Of a DNA stretch of 64,000 nucleotides, positions 33,440-43,500 are shown in pieces. The stretch is from NCBI GenBank assembly GCA_030835135.1, contig JAUQWO010000020.1, positions 98,437 to 162,436 on the forward strand, in the 5' to 3' direction. Each line of letters opens with the position of its first letter. Within the stretch, counting starts at the first letter, position 1. The notes beneath the pieces were generated by a model, which did not search any database, was not told the DNA's origin, and saw only the letters and a list, made by a program, of their open reading frames with translations. A program made the position numbers and the translations under genes. This DNA comes from Bacteroidota bacterium (GTDB lineage Bacteria; Bacteroidota; Ignavibacteria; UBA10030; UBA6906).

Positions 33440-34537
33440 ATGGCAGCACGCATCATGCTGGCCGGCGGCGGGACCGGCGGACATCTGTATCCCGCGATCG
33501 CGATCGCAGATGCGGTGCGGTCGATCGACAAGGATGCGGCGGTCCTGTTCATTGGAACGAAGGGAAGGATCGAAGAGCGGGTAGTGCCGGAACGCGGGTA
33601 TGACCTCGCGCTGATCTGGATCAGCGGCGTGCGGCGCTCGTTCTCGTTCGCCACCGCACTGGTCCCGGTGAAGGTCGTCACCTCGCTCGTGCAGTCGTTC
33701 ATGCACATCCGGCGGTTCAAACCGGATGTGGTGGTGGGCACGGGCGGGTATGTGAGCGGACCGCCGGTCTATATGGCGACGCTGCTCGGCATACCGACCG
33801 TCTTGCAGGAACAGAACAGTTACCCGGGCGTCACGACCCGGCTCCTGGCCACGCGCGTGCGACAGGTGCACGTGATGTTCGAACGGACGAAGCGGTTCCT
33901 GAAGCGGCAGGACAACATCCTGATGAGCGGGAACCCCGTACGCACCACCATCGGATCGGTGGCGCGGGCTGATGCCGCGGCGCGGCTCGGACTGGACCCG
34001 GCGAAACAGACGCTGCTCGTCACCGGCGGGAGTCAGGGCGCGGCATCGATGAACGCGGCGGTGCTGGACGTGATGCCGGCGCTGGCGGAAGCAGGCGTGC
34101 AGGTGCTCTGGTTGACGGGCCAGCGGGACGCGGAGAAGATCACAGCCGCCGTGTCCGCGATGCCGGCGGCACCCCGGGGAGCGATCCTTCCGTATCTCGA
34201 ACGGATGGAGGATGCATTCGCGGTGGCGGACCTGATGGTCTCGCGTGCGGGTGCAAGCACGCTGGCCGAGATCGCCTGCGCGGGCGTTCCCTCGGTGCTG
34301 GTGCCTCTGCCGACGGCGGCAGGCGATCATCAGACCGAGAATGCGAAGGCGATGGTGGAAGCGGGGGCGGCAGTGTTGTGCACGGATGCAACGGCGCGGA
34401 CAGCGTTGCGTCCCCTGGTGATGGAACTGTTCCATGATGCCGCGCGGCGGGCACGGATGAGCGCCGCTGCACGCAGCATCGCACAACCCGATGCAAGCAT
34501 GACGATCGCCCGGGCGATCCTGGGCCTCACACGGTAG
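33440..34537 (+). CDS. murG: UDP-GlcNAc:lipid I transferase MurG
   Basis: 365 residues. N-terminal LAGGGTGGHLYPAIAIADAV and C-terminal GASTLAEIACAGVPSVLVPL motifs define this membrane-associated glycosyltransferase, which makes lipid II. It begins 3 bp after ftsW. Followed, unusually, by an unrelated small gene before murC. Confidence 0.96.
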   Translation: MAARIMLAGGGTGGHLYPAIAIADAVRSIDKDAAVLFIGTKGRIEERVVPERGYDLALIWISGVRRSFSFATALVPVKVVTSLVQSFMHIRRFKPDVVVGTGGYVSGPPVYMATLLGIPTVLQEQNSYPGVTTRLLATRVRQVHVMFERTKRFLKRQDNILMSGNPVRTTIGSVARADAAARLGLDPAKQTLLVTGGSQGAASMNAAVLDVMPALAEAGVQVLWLTGQRDAEKITAAVSAMPAAPRGAILPYLERMEDAFAVADLMVSRAGASTLAEIACAGVPSVLVPLPTAAGDHQTENAKAMVEAGAAVLCTDATARTALRPLVMELFHDAARRARMSAAARSIAQPDASMTIARAILGLTR

Positions 34538-34541
34538 CGCC

Positions 34542-35048
34542 ATGACGGCAGACGAACATATCTTCAAATACAAGCTGGACTTCTATTATCAGTCGGCGCT
34601 GATCTATCTGATCACGCTGATCCTGTACGGCGGTATCCGCGGGAATTTCGTGGAGCAGAAGTTCGAGTATGTTCTGGACGACCCGATCACGTACATCATC
34701 ATCTTCTTCGTGCTGGTGTCGTTCGTCACCCTCGCATTGAACATGCTTCGCAACCGGCGGCTCATCCTCACGCAGGATGCCATCACGTTCCGGCACCGCT
34801 GGCTGGACCGGCGGATCGCCATCGCGGACATCGAATGGATGCACATCGGGCGGGAGCTCGGCGTGCGCACCGGCGGGCGCTTCCAGGCGATCGTGTTCAA
34901 GATCAAGGGGAAGCGGCGATTCATCCGCATCCGGGTCGGGCGATATGAGCGGGAGCGTGACCTGCTGCATGCCATGCACGCGATCGCGGCACGCGTGCCC
35001 AAACGCGACAAACGGGCCTGGCGCAGGCCGCGCATCATGGATCGTTAA
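34542..35048 (+). CDS. small membrane protein with PH-like domain inserted in dcw cluster
   Basis: 168 residues with two membrane helices (SALIYLITLILYGGI, and TYIIIFFVLVSFVTLALNML) followed by a basic domain (LILTQDAITFRHRWLDRRIAIADIEWMHIG) with the strand pattern of bacterial PH-like domains, and a very basic C-terminus. No family name is recalled. It lies between murG and murC, only 4 and 9 bp from its neighbours, so it is transcribed with the division genes. A role in envelope or division is plausible from place only; murB and ddl, often found here, are absent. Confidence 0.75.
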   Translation: MTADEHIFKYKLDFYYQSALIYLITLILYGGIRGNFVEQKFEYVLDDPITYIIIFFVLVSFVTLALNMLRNRRLILTQDAITFRHRWLDRRIAIADIEWMHIGRELGVRTGGRFQAIVFKIKGKRRFIRIRVGRYERERDLLHAMHAIAARVPKRDKRAWRRPRIMDR

Positions 35049-35057
35049 GGACAGACC

Positions 35058-36443
35058 ATGTTTCGTTCCATCAAGAAATTGCATTTCGTCGGGATCGGCG
35101 GCATCGGGATGAGCGGCATCGCGGAGATCCTCATCGACCAGGGATTCACCATCACCGGGTCCGACCGCGCCACGAGCGACAATACCGAACGTCTCGAACG
35201 CATGGGCGCGCACGTGTACATCGGCCATGATGCGAAGAATCTCGAATCGGATGTCGACGCGGTCGTGTACTCTTCTGCGGTCAGAACGGACGAGAATCCC
35301 GAGACCCTGGAAGCGGTGCAGCGGAAGATCCCCGTCATCCGCCGCGCCGAGATGCTTGCGGAAGTGATGCGTCTGAAGTACGGCATCGGCATTGCCGGCA
35401 CGCACGGCAAGACCACGACCACGTCCATGGTGAGTCTCGTCCTCATGGAAGGCGGAGTGGACCCGACCGTGATCGTGGGCGGGCGGCTGCACGGCCTCGC
35501 CGGTTCCAACGCCCGGTTGGGCAAAGGCGAGTTCATTGTGGTGGAAGCGGACGAATACGACCGCTCGTTCCTTTCGATCACGCCGACGATCGCGGTGCTG
35601 ACGACGCTCGAGACAGACCATCTGGATTGTTACCGCGACCTGGAGGACATCAAGGGTGCGTTCATCCAGTTCGCGAACAAAGTGCCCTTCTACGGGTTCG
35701 TGGTGATGAGTCTGGATGAGCCGGCGTTGCTGGACATCATGCCGGCGATCAAGAAGAAGATCATCACGTATGGTCTGAACGGCCAGGCCGACCTGCAGGC
35801 CGTGGACCTCATCCACAAGCAGAACAAGGTCCGGTTCACGGTGCTGCGCGGCAACTCGGAGCTCGGCGAGATCGAATTGCAGATCCCGGGGAAGCACAAC
35901 GTGCAGAACGCGCTTGCCGCGATCGCCGTCGGGCTCGAGCTGAACGTGCCGTTCGCGCAGGTGAAAGCGGGCATCGAGAAATTCACCGGCGTCTTCCGGC
36001 GCTGGGAAGTGAAGGCGGAGTTGCAGGGACTGACGATCGTGGACGACTATGCGCACCATCCGACCGAGATCAAGGTGACGCTGGCGGGCGTGAAGGCCGG
36101 ATGGCGGCGGCGGGTGATCTGCGTGTTCCAGCCGCACCTCTACTCGCGCACGCGCGATTTCTATGAGGACTTTGCGCGGTCGTTCTTTCATGCGGACGTC
36201 CTGGTGCTCACGGATGTGTACCCCGCACGTGAGGAGCCGATCCAGGGCGTGAGCGGCGACATGATCGCCGAAGAGGCGCGACGGGTGGGACACAAGCACG
36301 TGATCTATGAACCGGACAAGCGGAACGTGCCCGGTCTGCTGATGCAGATCAAGCGGGAAGGCGATATCATCATCACCATGGGCGCAGGCGACATCTGGCG
36401 CTTTGGCGAACAGTTCATTGCGCTGCTGAAGGGAAAGGCCTGA
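35058..36443 (+). CDS. murC: UDP-MurNAc:L-alanine ligase MurC
   Basis: 461 residues with N-terminal FVGIGGIGMSGIAEIL, P-loop GTHGKTTTTSMVSLV and the DDYAHHPTEIKVTL motif. It adds the first amino acid to UDP-MurNAc. It is followed directly by ftsQ; no murB or ddl lies between. Confidence 0.97.
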   Translation: MFRSIKKLHFVGIGGIGMSGIAEILIDQGFTITGSDRATSDNTERLERMGAHVYIGHDAKNLESDVDAVVYSSAVRTDENPETLEAVQRKIPVIRRAEMLAEVMRLKYGIGIAGTHGKTTTTSMVSLVLMEGGVDPTVIVGGRLHGLAGSNARLGKGEFIVVEADEYDRSFLSITPTIAVLTTLETDHLDCYRDLEDIKGAFIQFANKVPFYGFVVMSLDEPALLDIMPAIKKKIITYGLNGQADLQAVDLIHKQNKVRFTVLRGNSELGEIELQIPGKHNVQNALAAIAVGLELNVPFAQVKAGIEKFTGVFRRWEVKAELQGLTIVDDYAHHPTEIKVTLAGVKAGWRRRVICVFQPHLYSRTRDFYEDFARSFFHADVLVLTDVYPAREEPIQGVSGDMIAEEARRVGHKHVIYEPDKRNVPGLLMQIKREGDIIITMGAGDIWRFGEQFIALLKGKA

Positions 36444-36446
36444 TCC

Positions 36447-37238
36447 ATGGCGCAGCAGGCATCACAGGGCATGAGCGCAAAGGTGCGGGGCATCGGGAGT
36501 CTTCTCCTGTTCCTCGGGCTCATCCTCGTGACCGCCACGGTGTCCATCGGGTCGTACGTGTGGAAATCGGACCTGCCCGCCCGCACGGCGGACTGCGACG
36601 GCAACCTGATCGTGTCGCGTGAGGCGGTGCTCCGCCTGGCGGCGGTGCCTCTGAGCAAACGGATGGTGGACATCGATCTCGGCGCCATCCGCGCGCGCGT
36701 GATGAAGAACCCGTACTTCAAGGACGTGTCGGTGCACCGCGACCTGCCGGACCGGATCCTGATCCGCGTCGAGGAGCGTGTGCCGGTGGCGGTGCTCGTG
36801 GCAGCGAAGACGATGTATGTGGACTCGGAGGGTGTGATGATGCCCGCCATCCGTTCGGAGCATGCGTTCGACCTGCCGGTGATCACCGGCGCCGCCACGG
36901 TGCAGGAATGCCGTCCGGGACAGAAGATCGTGCACCCGACCCTCCGCGAGGCGCTGCAGGTCGTGCTCGCATCGCAGAAGCTGGGCAACTCGGTCTCGCG
37001 GCGGGTCTCCGAGATCCACCTGCAGCCGAACGGAGAATTGGTCTTGTATACAGCGGAATATGGGATCCCGGTGCTGTTCGGCCGGGGGAATATCATTGAT
37101 AAACTGACGCTTCTCGAAGGCTTCTGGACCGGCGTGGTCAGCAGCCGCGGGGGACAATCGCTGCGTGCGGTGGACATCAGGTTCGCCGACCAGGTTGTTG
37201 CACGCTGGGAATCGTCACGGTCTTCGGAAACGCACTGA
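36447..37238 (+). CDS. ftsQ: cell division protein FtsQ
   Basis: 263 residues: a membrane helix (LLLFLGLILVTATVSIGSYV), a POTRA-type domain (VHRDLPDRILIRVEERVPVAVL) and a FtsQ/DivIB beta domain. It organises FtsL and FtsB-like partners in the periplasm. Sits between murC and ftsA as usual. Confidence 0.9.
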   Translation: MAQQASQGMSAKVRGIGSLLLFLGLILVTATVSIGSYVWKSDLPARTADCDGNLIVSREAVLRLAAVPLSKRMVDIDLGAIRARVMKNPYFKDVSVHRDLPDRILIRVEERVPVAVLVAAKTMYVDSEGVMMPAIRSEHAFDLPVITGAATVQECRPGQKIVHPTLREALQVVLASQKLGNSVSRRVSEIHLQPNGELVLYTAEYGIPVLFGRGNIIDKLTLLEGFWTGVVSSRGGQSLRAVDIRFADQVVARWESSRSSETH

Positions 37239-37262
37239 CACCTGTCACGGGAAGGAACGCGT

Positions 37263-38513
37263 ATGGACAACATCATCGTAGGCCTCGACATCGGCACCAC
37301 CAAGATCTGTGCGGTGGTCGCGGGGACGGATGATAACGGCAAGATCAATATCCTCGGGATCGGGCGGGCACCATCGGATGGCATGACCCGCGGTGTGGTG
37401 ACCCACATCGACCGGACGACCGCCGCCGTCTCGCACGCCATCCAGGAAGCGCAGGCGTCCTCCGGCGTCGCGATCCGTTCGGTGATCGTCGGGATCGCGG
37501 GCGATCACATCCAGAGCTTCCAGAGCCGTGGCGTGGTCGGCATCAGCGGACCCGACCATGAGGTGACGCGGGCGGACATCGACCGGCTGATCGAGGACAC
37601 GAAGCGTGTGGCGCTGCCGACCGACCGGAAGATCATCCATGTGATCCCGCAGGAGTTCATCATCGACGGGCAGGACGGCATCTACGACCCGCTCGGGATG
37701 TCGGGCGTGCGCATGGAAGCCAACGTGCACATCATCACCGGGCTGGTGAGTGCCGCGCAGAACATCTACAAGTGCGTGCAGCGTGCCGGACTCGAGATCA
37801 GCGACATGGTGCTTGAACCCCTCGCGTCCAGCTATGCGGTGCTGGATGACGAGGAGAAGGAGGTCGGGATCGCGCTGCTGGACATTGGCGGCGGGACGAC
37901 GGACCTTGCGGTGTTCGAGGAGCGGACCATCCGCCACACAGCGGTCATCGGTATCGCCGGACGGAAGGTGACGGACGACATCCGGAAGGGGCTCGGCATC
38001 CTGAACGAACAGGCCGAGCGGCTCAAGAAGGATCACGGATGTGCATATGTGAATGCCGTTGTGGATAACGATCCGCTCGTCCTCCCCGGCGTGGGCGGGC
38101 GACAGCCGATCGAGATCGACCGCCACATCCTCGCGCAGATCATCCAGCCGCGCATGGAGGAGATCCTCGAGATCGCGGCGCTGGAGATCAAACGGTCGGG
38201 GTATGCGAAGCATCTCGCCGGTGGCGTGGTGCTCACCGGTGGTGGCGCGCTCATCAAGGGAACGGCGGAGCTGGCGAAGGAAGTGCTCGGCATGCCGGTG
38301 AAGATCGGCATCCCGGCGGGCTTCTCGGGCGGGCTGGTCCGCGAGATCGAGAACCCGGCATATGCCACGGCCGTCGGTCTCATCTACCATGGCCTGAAGC
38401 ACCGGCAGTCGGCGACCATGGATGGCGGCAGCAGCAGCGGTTCGTCGTCGCGGAAGGAAAGCAAGTTCACGGGCATGGTGAACAAGGCCCGGGCATGGTT
38501 CGAGGCACTGTAA
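37263..38513 (+). CDS. ftsA: cell division protein FtsA
   Basis: 416 residues of the actin fold: GLDIGTTKICAVVA phosphate loop, LLDIGGGTTDLAVF second phosphate loop, and GVVLTGGGALIKG adenosine motif. The C-terminal 12-15 residues (FTGMVNKARAWFEAL) form the amphipathic helix that anchors FtsZ to the membrane. Preceded by GGAAGGAACGCGT. Confidence 0.96.
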   Translation: MDNIIVGLDIGTTKICAVVAGTDDNGKINILGIGRAPSDGMTRGVVTHIDRTTAAVSHAIQEAQASSGVAIRSVIVGIAGDHIQSFQSRGVVGISGPDHEVTRADIDRLIEDTKRVALPTDRKIIHVIPQEFIIDGQDGIYDPLGMSGVRMEANVHIITGLVSAAQNIYKCVQRAGLEISDMVLEPLASSYAVLDDEEKEVGIALLDIGGGTTDLAVFEERTIRHTAVIGIAGRKVTDDIRKGLGILNEQAERLKKDHGCAYVNAVVDNDPLVLPGVGGRQPIEIDRHILAQIIQPRMEEILEIAALEIKRSGYAKHLAGGVVLTGGGALIKGTAELAKEVLGMPVKIGIPAGFSGGLVREIENPAYATAVGLIYHGLKHRQSATMDGGSSSGSSSRKESKFTGMVNKARAWFEAL

Positions 38514-38559
38514 CGGCAGCGGTCCCGCGAGCGACGTGCAACGAGAATTCGAGGAAGTC

Positions 38560-38588
38560 TTGAACATATCAGTACAGAATGGTAGAGA
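38560..38588 (+). promoter_or_regulatory. weak promoter-like sequence before ftsZ
   Basis: TTGAAC (38560-38565), 17 bp, TAGAGA (38583-38588). It could add extra ftsZ transcription, but the -10 box is poor. Confidence 0.3.
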
Positions 38589-38604
38589 ACCCATAATCAC
38601 TAAG

Positions 38605-38610
38605 GAGGTA
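38605..38610 (+). promoter_or_regulatory. strong ribosome binding site of ftsZ
   Basis: AAGGAGGT at about 38602-38609 lies before the GTG at 38616, the strongest ribosome site in the cluster and in keeping with the high amounts of FtsZ usually needed. Confidence 0.7.
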
Positions 38611-38615
38611 CTCCT

Positions 38616-39803
38616 GTGATCGAACTGGACAATGGTCCCGATCGTGGTGCAAAAATCCGTGTCGTTGGCGTGGGTGGGGGTGGAGGCAATGCCGTCAACA
38701 GCATGATCAAGAAGGGTCTGCATGGCGTGGACTTCTTCGCGGTCAACACCGACGTGCAGGCGCTCCAGCGCAATTCGGCATCGAACAAGATCCAGATCGG
38801 CAAGAACCTGACCCGCGGTCTCGGCGCCGGTGCCGATCCCACGATCGGGTACCGTGCCGTGGAAGAGGACCGGGAAGAGATCGCACGCGCACTGACCGGG
38901 AGCGACATGGTGTTCGTGACGGCCGGCATGGGCGGCGGTACGGGAACGGGCGGTGCACCGCTCGTGGCCAACATCGCCCGCAGCCTCGGCGCCCTGGTCG
39001 TCGGCATCGTGACGCGCCCGTTCCACTGCGAAGGCAAGAAGCGCGCATCCCACGCCGACACCGGGCTCGACGAACTGCGCAAGCAGGTCGATACCCTGAT
39101 CGTGATCCCGAACCAGAAGCTGCTGGACATCGTGGAGCGCAACACGCCGCTCACCGAGGCCTTCGACATCGCCAACCAGGTGCTCTATGGCGCCACGCGC
39201 GGCATCTCGGAGCTCATCACGGTGCCCGGATTGATCAATGTCGACTTCGCGGACGTGCGTACCGTGATGCGCGAGATGGGTGATGCGGTGATGGGCACGG
39301 GCGTCGCCAGCGGCGAACACCGCGCCGTCGAGGCCGCCCACACGGCCATCTCAAGTCCGTTGCTGGAGGATATCTCCATCGCCGGCGCGCAGGGCGTGCT
39401 GGTGAACATCACCGGCGGTTCGTCCCTCTCGCTGTTCGAAGTGGAAGAGGCCACGAAGATCATCCAGGAAGCGTCGGGCGAGGAAGCCAACGTCATCCTT
39501 GGCGCCGTGATCGACGACCAGATGACCGACGAGATCATGGTCACCGTGATCGCGACCGGGTTCAACCGCCGCGCCACCCCGACCGTCGGCTCGATCCGCC
39601 AGCCGAAGGCCGAAACGCGTCCGAGCATCGAGCGCGTGCCCACCGGCTACCGCGACCTCGTGACGCTCGACGAGCCCGCGTATGTGCGTCATGGCGTGGC
39701 ACTCGATACGCCCCAGCAGCGGACTGCCCAGGCACCCGTGAAGGAGCGCATCGACAAATCGGACCATGAGAAGCCTGCGTTCCTGCGGAAGGTGATGGAC
39801 TGA
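38616..39803 (+). CDS. ftsZ: cell division GTPase FtsZ
   Basis: 395 residues with the tubulin-type GTP signature GGGTGTGGAPLVAN, an N-terminal VGVGGGGGNAVN loop, and a C-terminal conserved peptide ending KPAFLRKVMD that binds FtsA. Forms the Z-ring. A GTG start is used. The linker before the C-terminal peptide (~residues 325-380) is short. It is the last dcw gene, followed by two hairpins. Confidence 0.97.
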   Translation: MIELDNGPDRGAKIRVVGVGGGGGNAVNSMIKKGLHGVDFFAVNTDVQALQRNSASNKIQIGKNLTRGLGAGADPTIGYRAVEEDREEIARALTGSDMVFVTAGMGGGTGTGGAPLVANIARSLGALVVGIVTRPFHCEGKKRASHADTGLDELRKQVDTLIVIPNQKLLDIVERNTPLTEAFDIANQVLYGATRGISELITVPGLINVDFADVRTVMREMGDAVMGTGVASGEHRAVEAAHTAISSPLLEDISIAGAQGVLVNITGGSSLSLFEVEEATKIIQEASGEEANVILGAVIDDQMTDEIMVTVIATGFNRRATPTVGSIRQPKAETRPSIERVPTGYRDLVTLDEPAYVRHGVALDTPQQRTAQAPVKERIDKSDHEKPAFLRKVMD

Positions 39804-39815
39804 CCGGCAGTCCGT

Positions 39816-39868
39816 CACCCCGCCGGGGCGGGGTGCAAGGGGAGGTTGTTTCTTCCTCCCAAGTTTTC
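39816..39868 (+). terminator. two hairpins after ftsZ, probable terminator
   Basis: Hairpin 1: CACCCCGCC (39816-39824) and GGCGGGGTG (39827-39835), perfect 9-bp arms with no T-run. Hairpin 2: GGGAGG (39840-39845) pairs with CCTCCC (39855-39860) before AAGTTTTC. The second resembles an intrinsic terminator with a weak T-tract, and overlaps a promoter. Confidence 0.5.
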
Positions 39869-39874
39869 TACTTT
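39846..39874 (+). promoter_or_regulatory. promoter of the DUF4159 operon
   Basis: TTGTTT (39846-39851), 17 bp, TACTTT (39869-39874). The -10 ends exactly 6 nt before ATG 39881, predicting a leaderless transcript. Confidence 0.55.
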
Positions 39875-39880
39875 GACGGT

Positions 39881-40549
39881 ATGCGGACGATGCTCATGAT
39901 CGGCCTCAGTGCCGTCCTTTGTGCGGGTGTATGGGCCCAGCCGGAGGCGCCGTCAAGCGCGCTCCGGATCGGGCGGGTGAAGTACGCCGGAGGGGGCGAC
40001 TGGTACAACGACCCTTCGGCGGAGGTGAATCTGCTGCGGTATGCCCGCACCGCGGCAGGTCTGGATGTCGATCCATCCTACACGGCCGTTGAGGCCGGCA
40101 GCGAACAGCTCTTCTCATTCCCCGTGGTCTTCCTCACCGGTCATGGCAACATCGTGCTGTCGGAGAGAGATGTCCGCAATCTCCGCACGTATCTCCAGAA
40201 TGGCGGGTTCCTCTATGCCGATGATGATTACGGCATGGACCGTGCATTCCGCCGGGAGATGAAGAAGGTCTTCCCGGACCAGGAGCTCACAGAACTGCCA
40301 TACTCCCACGGCCTGTACCACGCGCCGTTCCCCTTCCCCTCGGGTCCGCCCAAGACGCACGCGCACGACGACAAGCCACCGCGTGGCCACGGTCTCTTCT
40401 ATAATGGCCGGCTGGTCGTGTACTATACGGTCGAGAGCAATCCGAGCGACGGCTGGGCGGATCCGGAGGTCCATGGCGACCCGCCGGAGAAGCGCGAAGA
40501 AGCGCTCCGCTTCGGTACGAACATTCTCGTCCAGGCCCTGTCAAGGTGA
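39881..40549 (+). CDS. DUF4159-domain protein
   Basis: 222 residues with a signal peptide (MLMIGLSAVLCAGVWA) and a DUF4159-like domain: RVKYAGGGDWYNDP, FPVVFLTGHGNIVLSERDV, LRTYLQNGGFLYADDDYGMD. DUF4159 proteins are periplasmic or secreted, of unknown function, and often sit beside DUF4175/BatA-like membrane proteins, as here. ATG 39881 is chosen by signal peptide and promoter spacing; ATG 39890 and 39896 are alternatives. It is followed by the large membrane protein with overlapping start. Confidence 0.82.
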   Translation: MRTMLMIGLSAVLCAGVWAQPEAPSSALRIGRVKYAGGGDWYNDPSAEVNLLRYARTAAGLDVDPSYTAVEAGSEQLFSFPVVFLTGHGNIVLSERDVRNLRTYLQNGGFLYADDDYGMDRAFRREMKKVFPDQELTELPYSHGLYHAPFPFPSGPPKTHAHDDKPPRGHGLFYNGRLVVYYTVESNPSDGWADPEVHGDPPEKREEALRFGTNILVQALSR

Positions 40550-43500
40550 TGCACGTGCGTGATGCGATCCATACCGGCATCGGAGAGATCGGCGGGCGCC
40601 TGCAGAAGGTGCGCGCGGAGGAGTCACGCGTGCGTGTGCTCCACGGACTCGTGCAGACCGCCCTCACCATCCTGGCACTGTTCGTCGTGCTCGTGGTCGC
40701 CGAAGCGCTGTTCACCACATCGGCGGCGGTGCGAACGATGCTCGTCGCCGGTGCCGCGCTGTGCGCCGTTGCCGCCTTCGTGTTCTTCACCGGACGTCCT
40801 CTGGCGGAGATCCTGCATCTTGTCGGAGGGGAGACCGACGAGCAGACCGCGGGCCGGGTGGGCGCGGCATTCCCCGACATCAAAGACCGTCTGCTCAACC
40901 TCTTCCAGCTCCTTCGCTCCCGGGAAGGTGCAAAGGGGTACTATTCCCTCGATCTCCTCGATGCGTCGTTCGCGGATCTTGCGGGGGCGATCCGTGAACA
41001 CAATTTTGGCGTGGTGATCGACCGCACGCCGTTGCGCTCTTCGGCGAAATTCCTGCCCGTGGCACTTGCCATGTGTACCGTGCTTCTCGCTCTGCTCCCC
41101 GGCACGCTTGGCGGTGCGGCGTACCGGCTCGCATTCTTCACGCGCGAATTCACGCCGCCGCCTGCGTATGTCATCACCGTCGCGCCGGGCAGCGTGGATG
41201 TCGTGAAGGGAGCCACGGTGGAGATCACCGCACGCATCCAGGGCGTGCTGCGCCATCCGGTGAGCGTGCTCATCCGTCCCGAGGGACAGACCTCGTTCCA
41301 GGAACAGCCCATCGACTCCTCCGCTGACGGTACGTTCCGCTTCACCCTGGAGAACGTACGGCTCTCCACGCACTATGCCGTGAAAGCCGGACCCGTCGAA
41401 AGCGAACAGTACATCCTCCGGATGCTCGACCGTCCGGTCGTGAACACGCTCCGCCTGCAGGTCACCGCGCCCTCATACACCGGCATACCCCGGCGGTGGC
41501 TGGACGACAACGTGGGCGACCTTGCCGCCCTGCCGGGCACCCGCATACGGTTCGAGCTGGAGGCAAGCACAGCACTTGTCGGGGCGGCCCTCGTCTTCTC
41601 CGATAGCTCGACCCTTGCGCTGCGTGTGGACGGGAAAGAGGCGTCCGGCGAGATGACGCTCAGGAAGCCCGGGACGTATCACGTCCGTGTAGCAACGCCC
41701 CAGGGAGTCGGGAATGTGGACCCGATCGAGTACTCTCTGCGTGTGCTGACGGATGCCTATCCGACCATCGCCATCCTCTCCCCCGGCGCGAACATCGATG
41801 TGGCCGGTGATGAGACCCTGCCGTTGCTTGTCCGCGTGACCGATGACTATGGGGTGTCGAAGTTGCGCCTTGCGTACAAACTCGTGCACTCGCGGTACGA
41901 GCAGGCGGCGGTGGATCTCACGTACGTGGAGATCCCGTTGAGCGGAACGGGTCCGGACAGGCTCGTGCCGTGGAACTGGCTCCTCCCCACGTTGCGTCTG
42001 ACGCCCGAGGACGTGATCGAATATCATGCCGAGGTATTCGACAACGACATGGTGATGGGACCGAAGATGGCGATGAGCGAGAGCTACACGCTCCGGCTCC
42101 CCTCCATCGATGAAGTGTTCGCCGATGTCGACAAGAGCCATGAGGAGAGTCATGAAGCGCTGAAGGATGCGTTGCGGCAGGCGGAAGAGGCGAAGAAGGA
42201 CCTGGACGCACTCGCGCGGGACCTGAAGAAGCCCCAGGAGCGGCTGTCGTGGGAGGACAAGAAGAAGGCGGAGGAGGTCGCGCGGAAGTACGAGGCGGTC
42301 CGGAAGAAGCTGGAGGAAGTACAGCGGACCATGGACCAGATGATGGACGAGATGAAGAAGAACAACTCCGTCTCGCGCGAGACCCTGGAGAAGTATCAGG
42401 AACTGCAGCAGATGATGGAGCAGATGAACTCGCCGGAATTCGCCGAAGCGATGAAGAAGATGCAGGAGGCGATGCAGCAAATGACGCCCGACGCGATGAA
42501 GCAGGCGATGCAGCAGTTCTCGTTCAACGAGGAGCAGTTCCGGAAGAGCATCGAGCGCACGATGAACCTGCTCAAGCGCATCCAGATCGAGCAGAAGATG
42601 GGCGAAGCGGTGAAGCGGGCGGAGGCGATGCAGAAGGCGCAGGAGGAGCTGCAGCAGCAGACCGCGCAGCAGAAGCAGGACCAGGCGCAGAGCGCGGCCG
42701 AGGCGGCGAAGCGGCAGGAGGACCTGGCGAAGCAGTACGAGAAGATGCGGGAGGAGTTGAAGGAGCTGCAGAAGAAGATGGAGGAGTTCCCCGCGGAGAT
42801 GCCGCTGGAGGAGATGCAGAAGCTGCAGGAGGGGCTGGACCGGAACGGGCTCGAACAGAAGCTGGAACAGAGTGCGCAGTCGCTGCGTCAGCAGCAGATG
42901 CAGCAGGCCATGCAGCAACAGCAGGAAGCATCGCAGATGATGGGGCAGATGGCGCAGGACCTCAAGCAGATGCAGCAGCAGATGTCCGCGAACCAGCAGA
43001 AACAGATCGTGAACGAGATGCGCCGTGCGGCGAAGGACCTGCTGGAGCTCTCCCGGCGGCAGGAGGGGCTGAAGAATGCCTCGCGTGGGCTCGATCCGGG
43101 TTCGCAGCAGTTCCGGGAGAACGCGCAGCAGCAGGCAGAGATCATGAGCGATCTCAGCAACGTCACCAGCCGTCTGTCCGGACTCTCACAGAAGACATTC
43201 AGCATCTCGCCGGAGATGGGGAAGTCCATCGGCGAGGCGATCCGGAAGATGAGCGATGCCATGCAGTCGCTGGACCAGCGGAACGGCCAGGGGGCGTCGC
43301 AGCAGCAGGGCGCCGCCATGGGTGCGCTGAACGAGACCGCCCAGCAGCTGCAGTCGGCCGCCCAGGGGATGTCGCAGGGTGGCGGACAGGGGATGGGCAT
43401 GGCGGGGTTCATGCAGCGGCTCCAGCAGATGGGCGGGCAGCAGCAGGGGATCAACGATCAGACCAAAGGGCTGACGCCGCAGCAGGCGGCGGAGATGGGG

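Noticed and set aside
38583..38597. CATAAT at 38592 as -10 box for ftsZ
   Set aside because: No -35 box at a suitable distance; left as a weak alternative only.
37245..39341. 698-codon minus-strand frame over ftsA and ftsZ
   Set aside because: Antiparallel shadow of two clear division genes; no recognisable motif or ribosome site.
39863..39875. TACTTTG considered as a Bacteroidetes-type TANNTTTG -7 element
   Set aside because: One base short of the consensus; the region fits the TTGNNN-N17-TANNNT pattern seen at other genes much better.
41473..42918. 481-codon Leu-rich minus-strand frame
   Set aside because: Arises from the reverse of CAG/CTG-type codons of the Gln-rich coiled coil; not a membrane protein gene.
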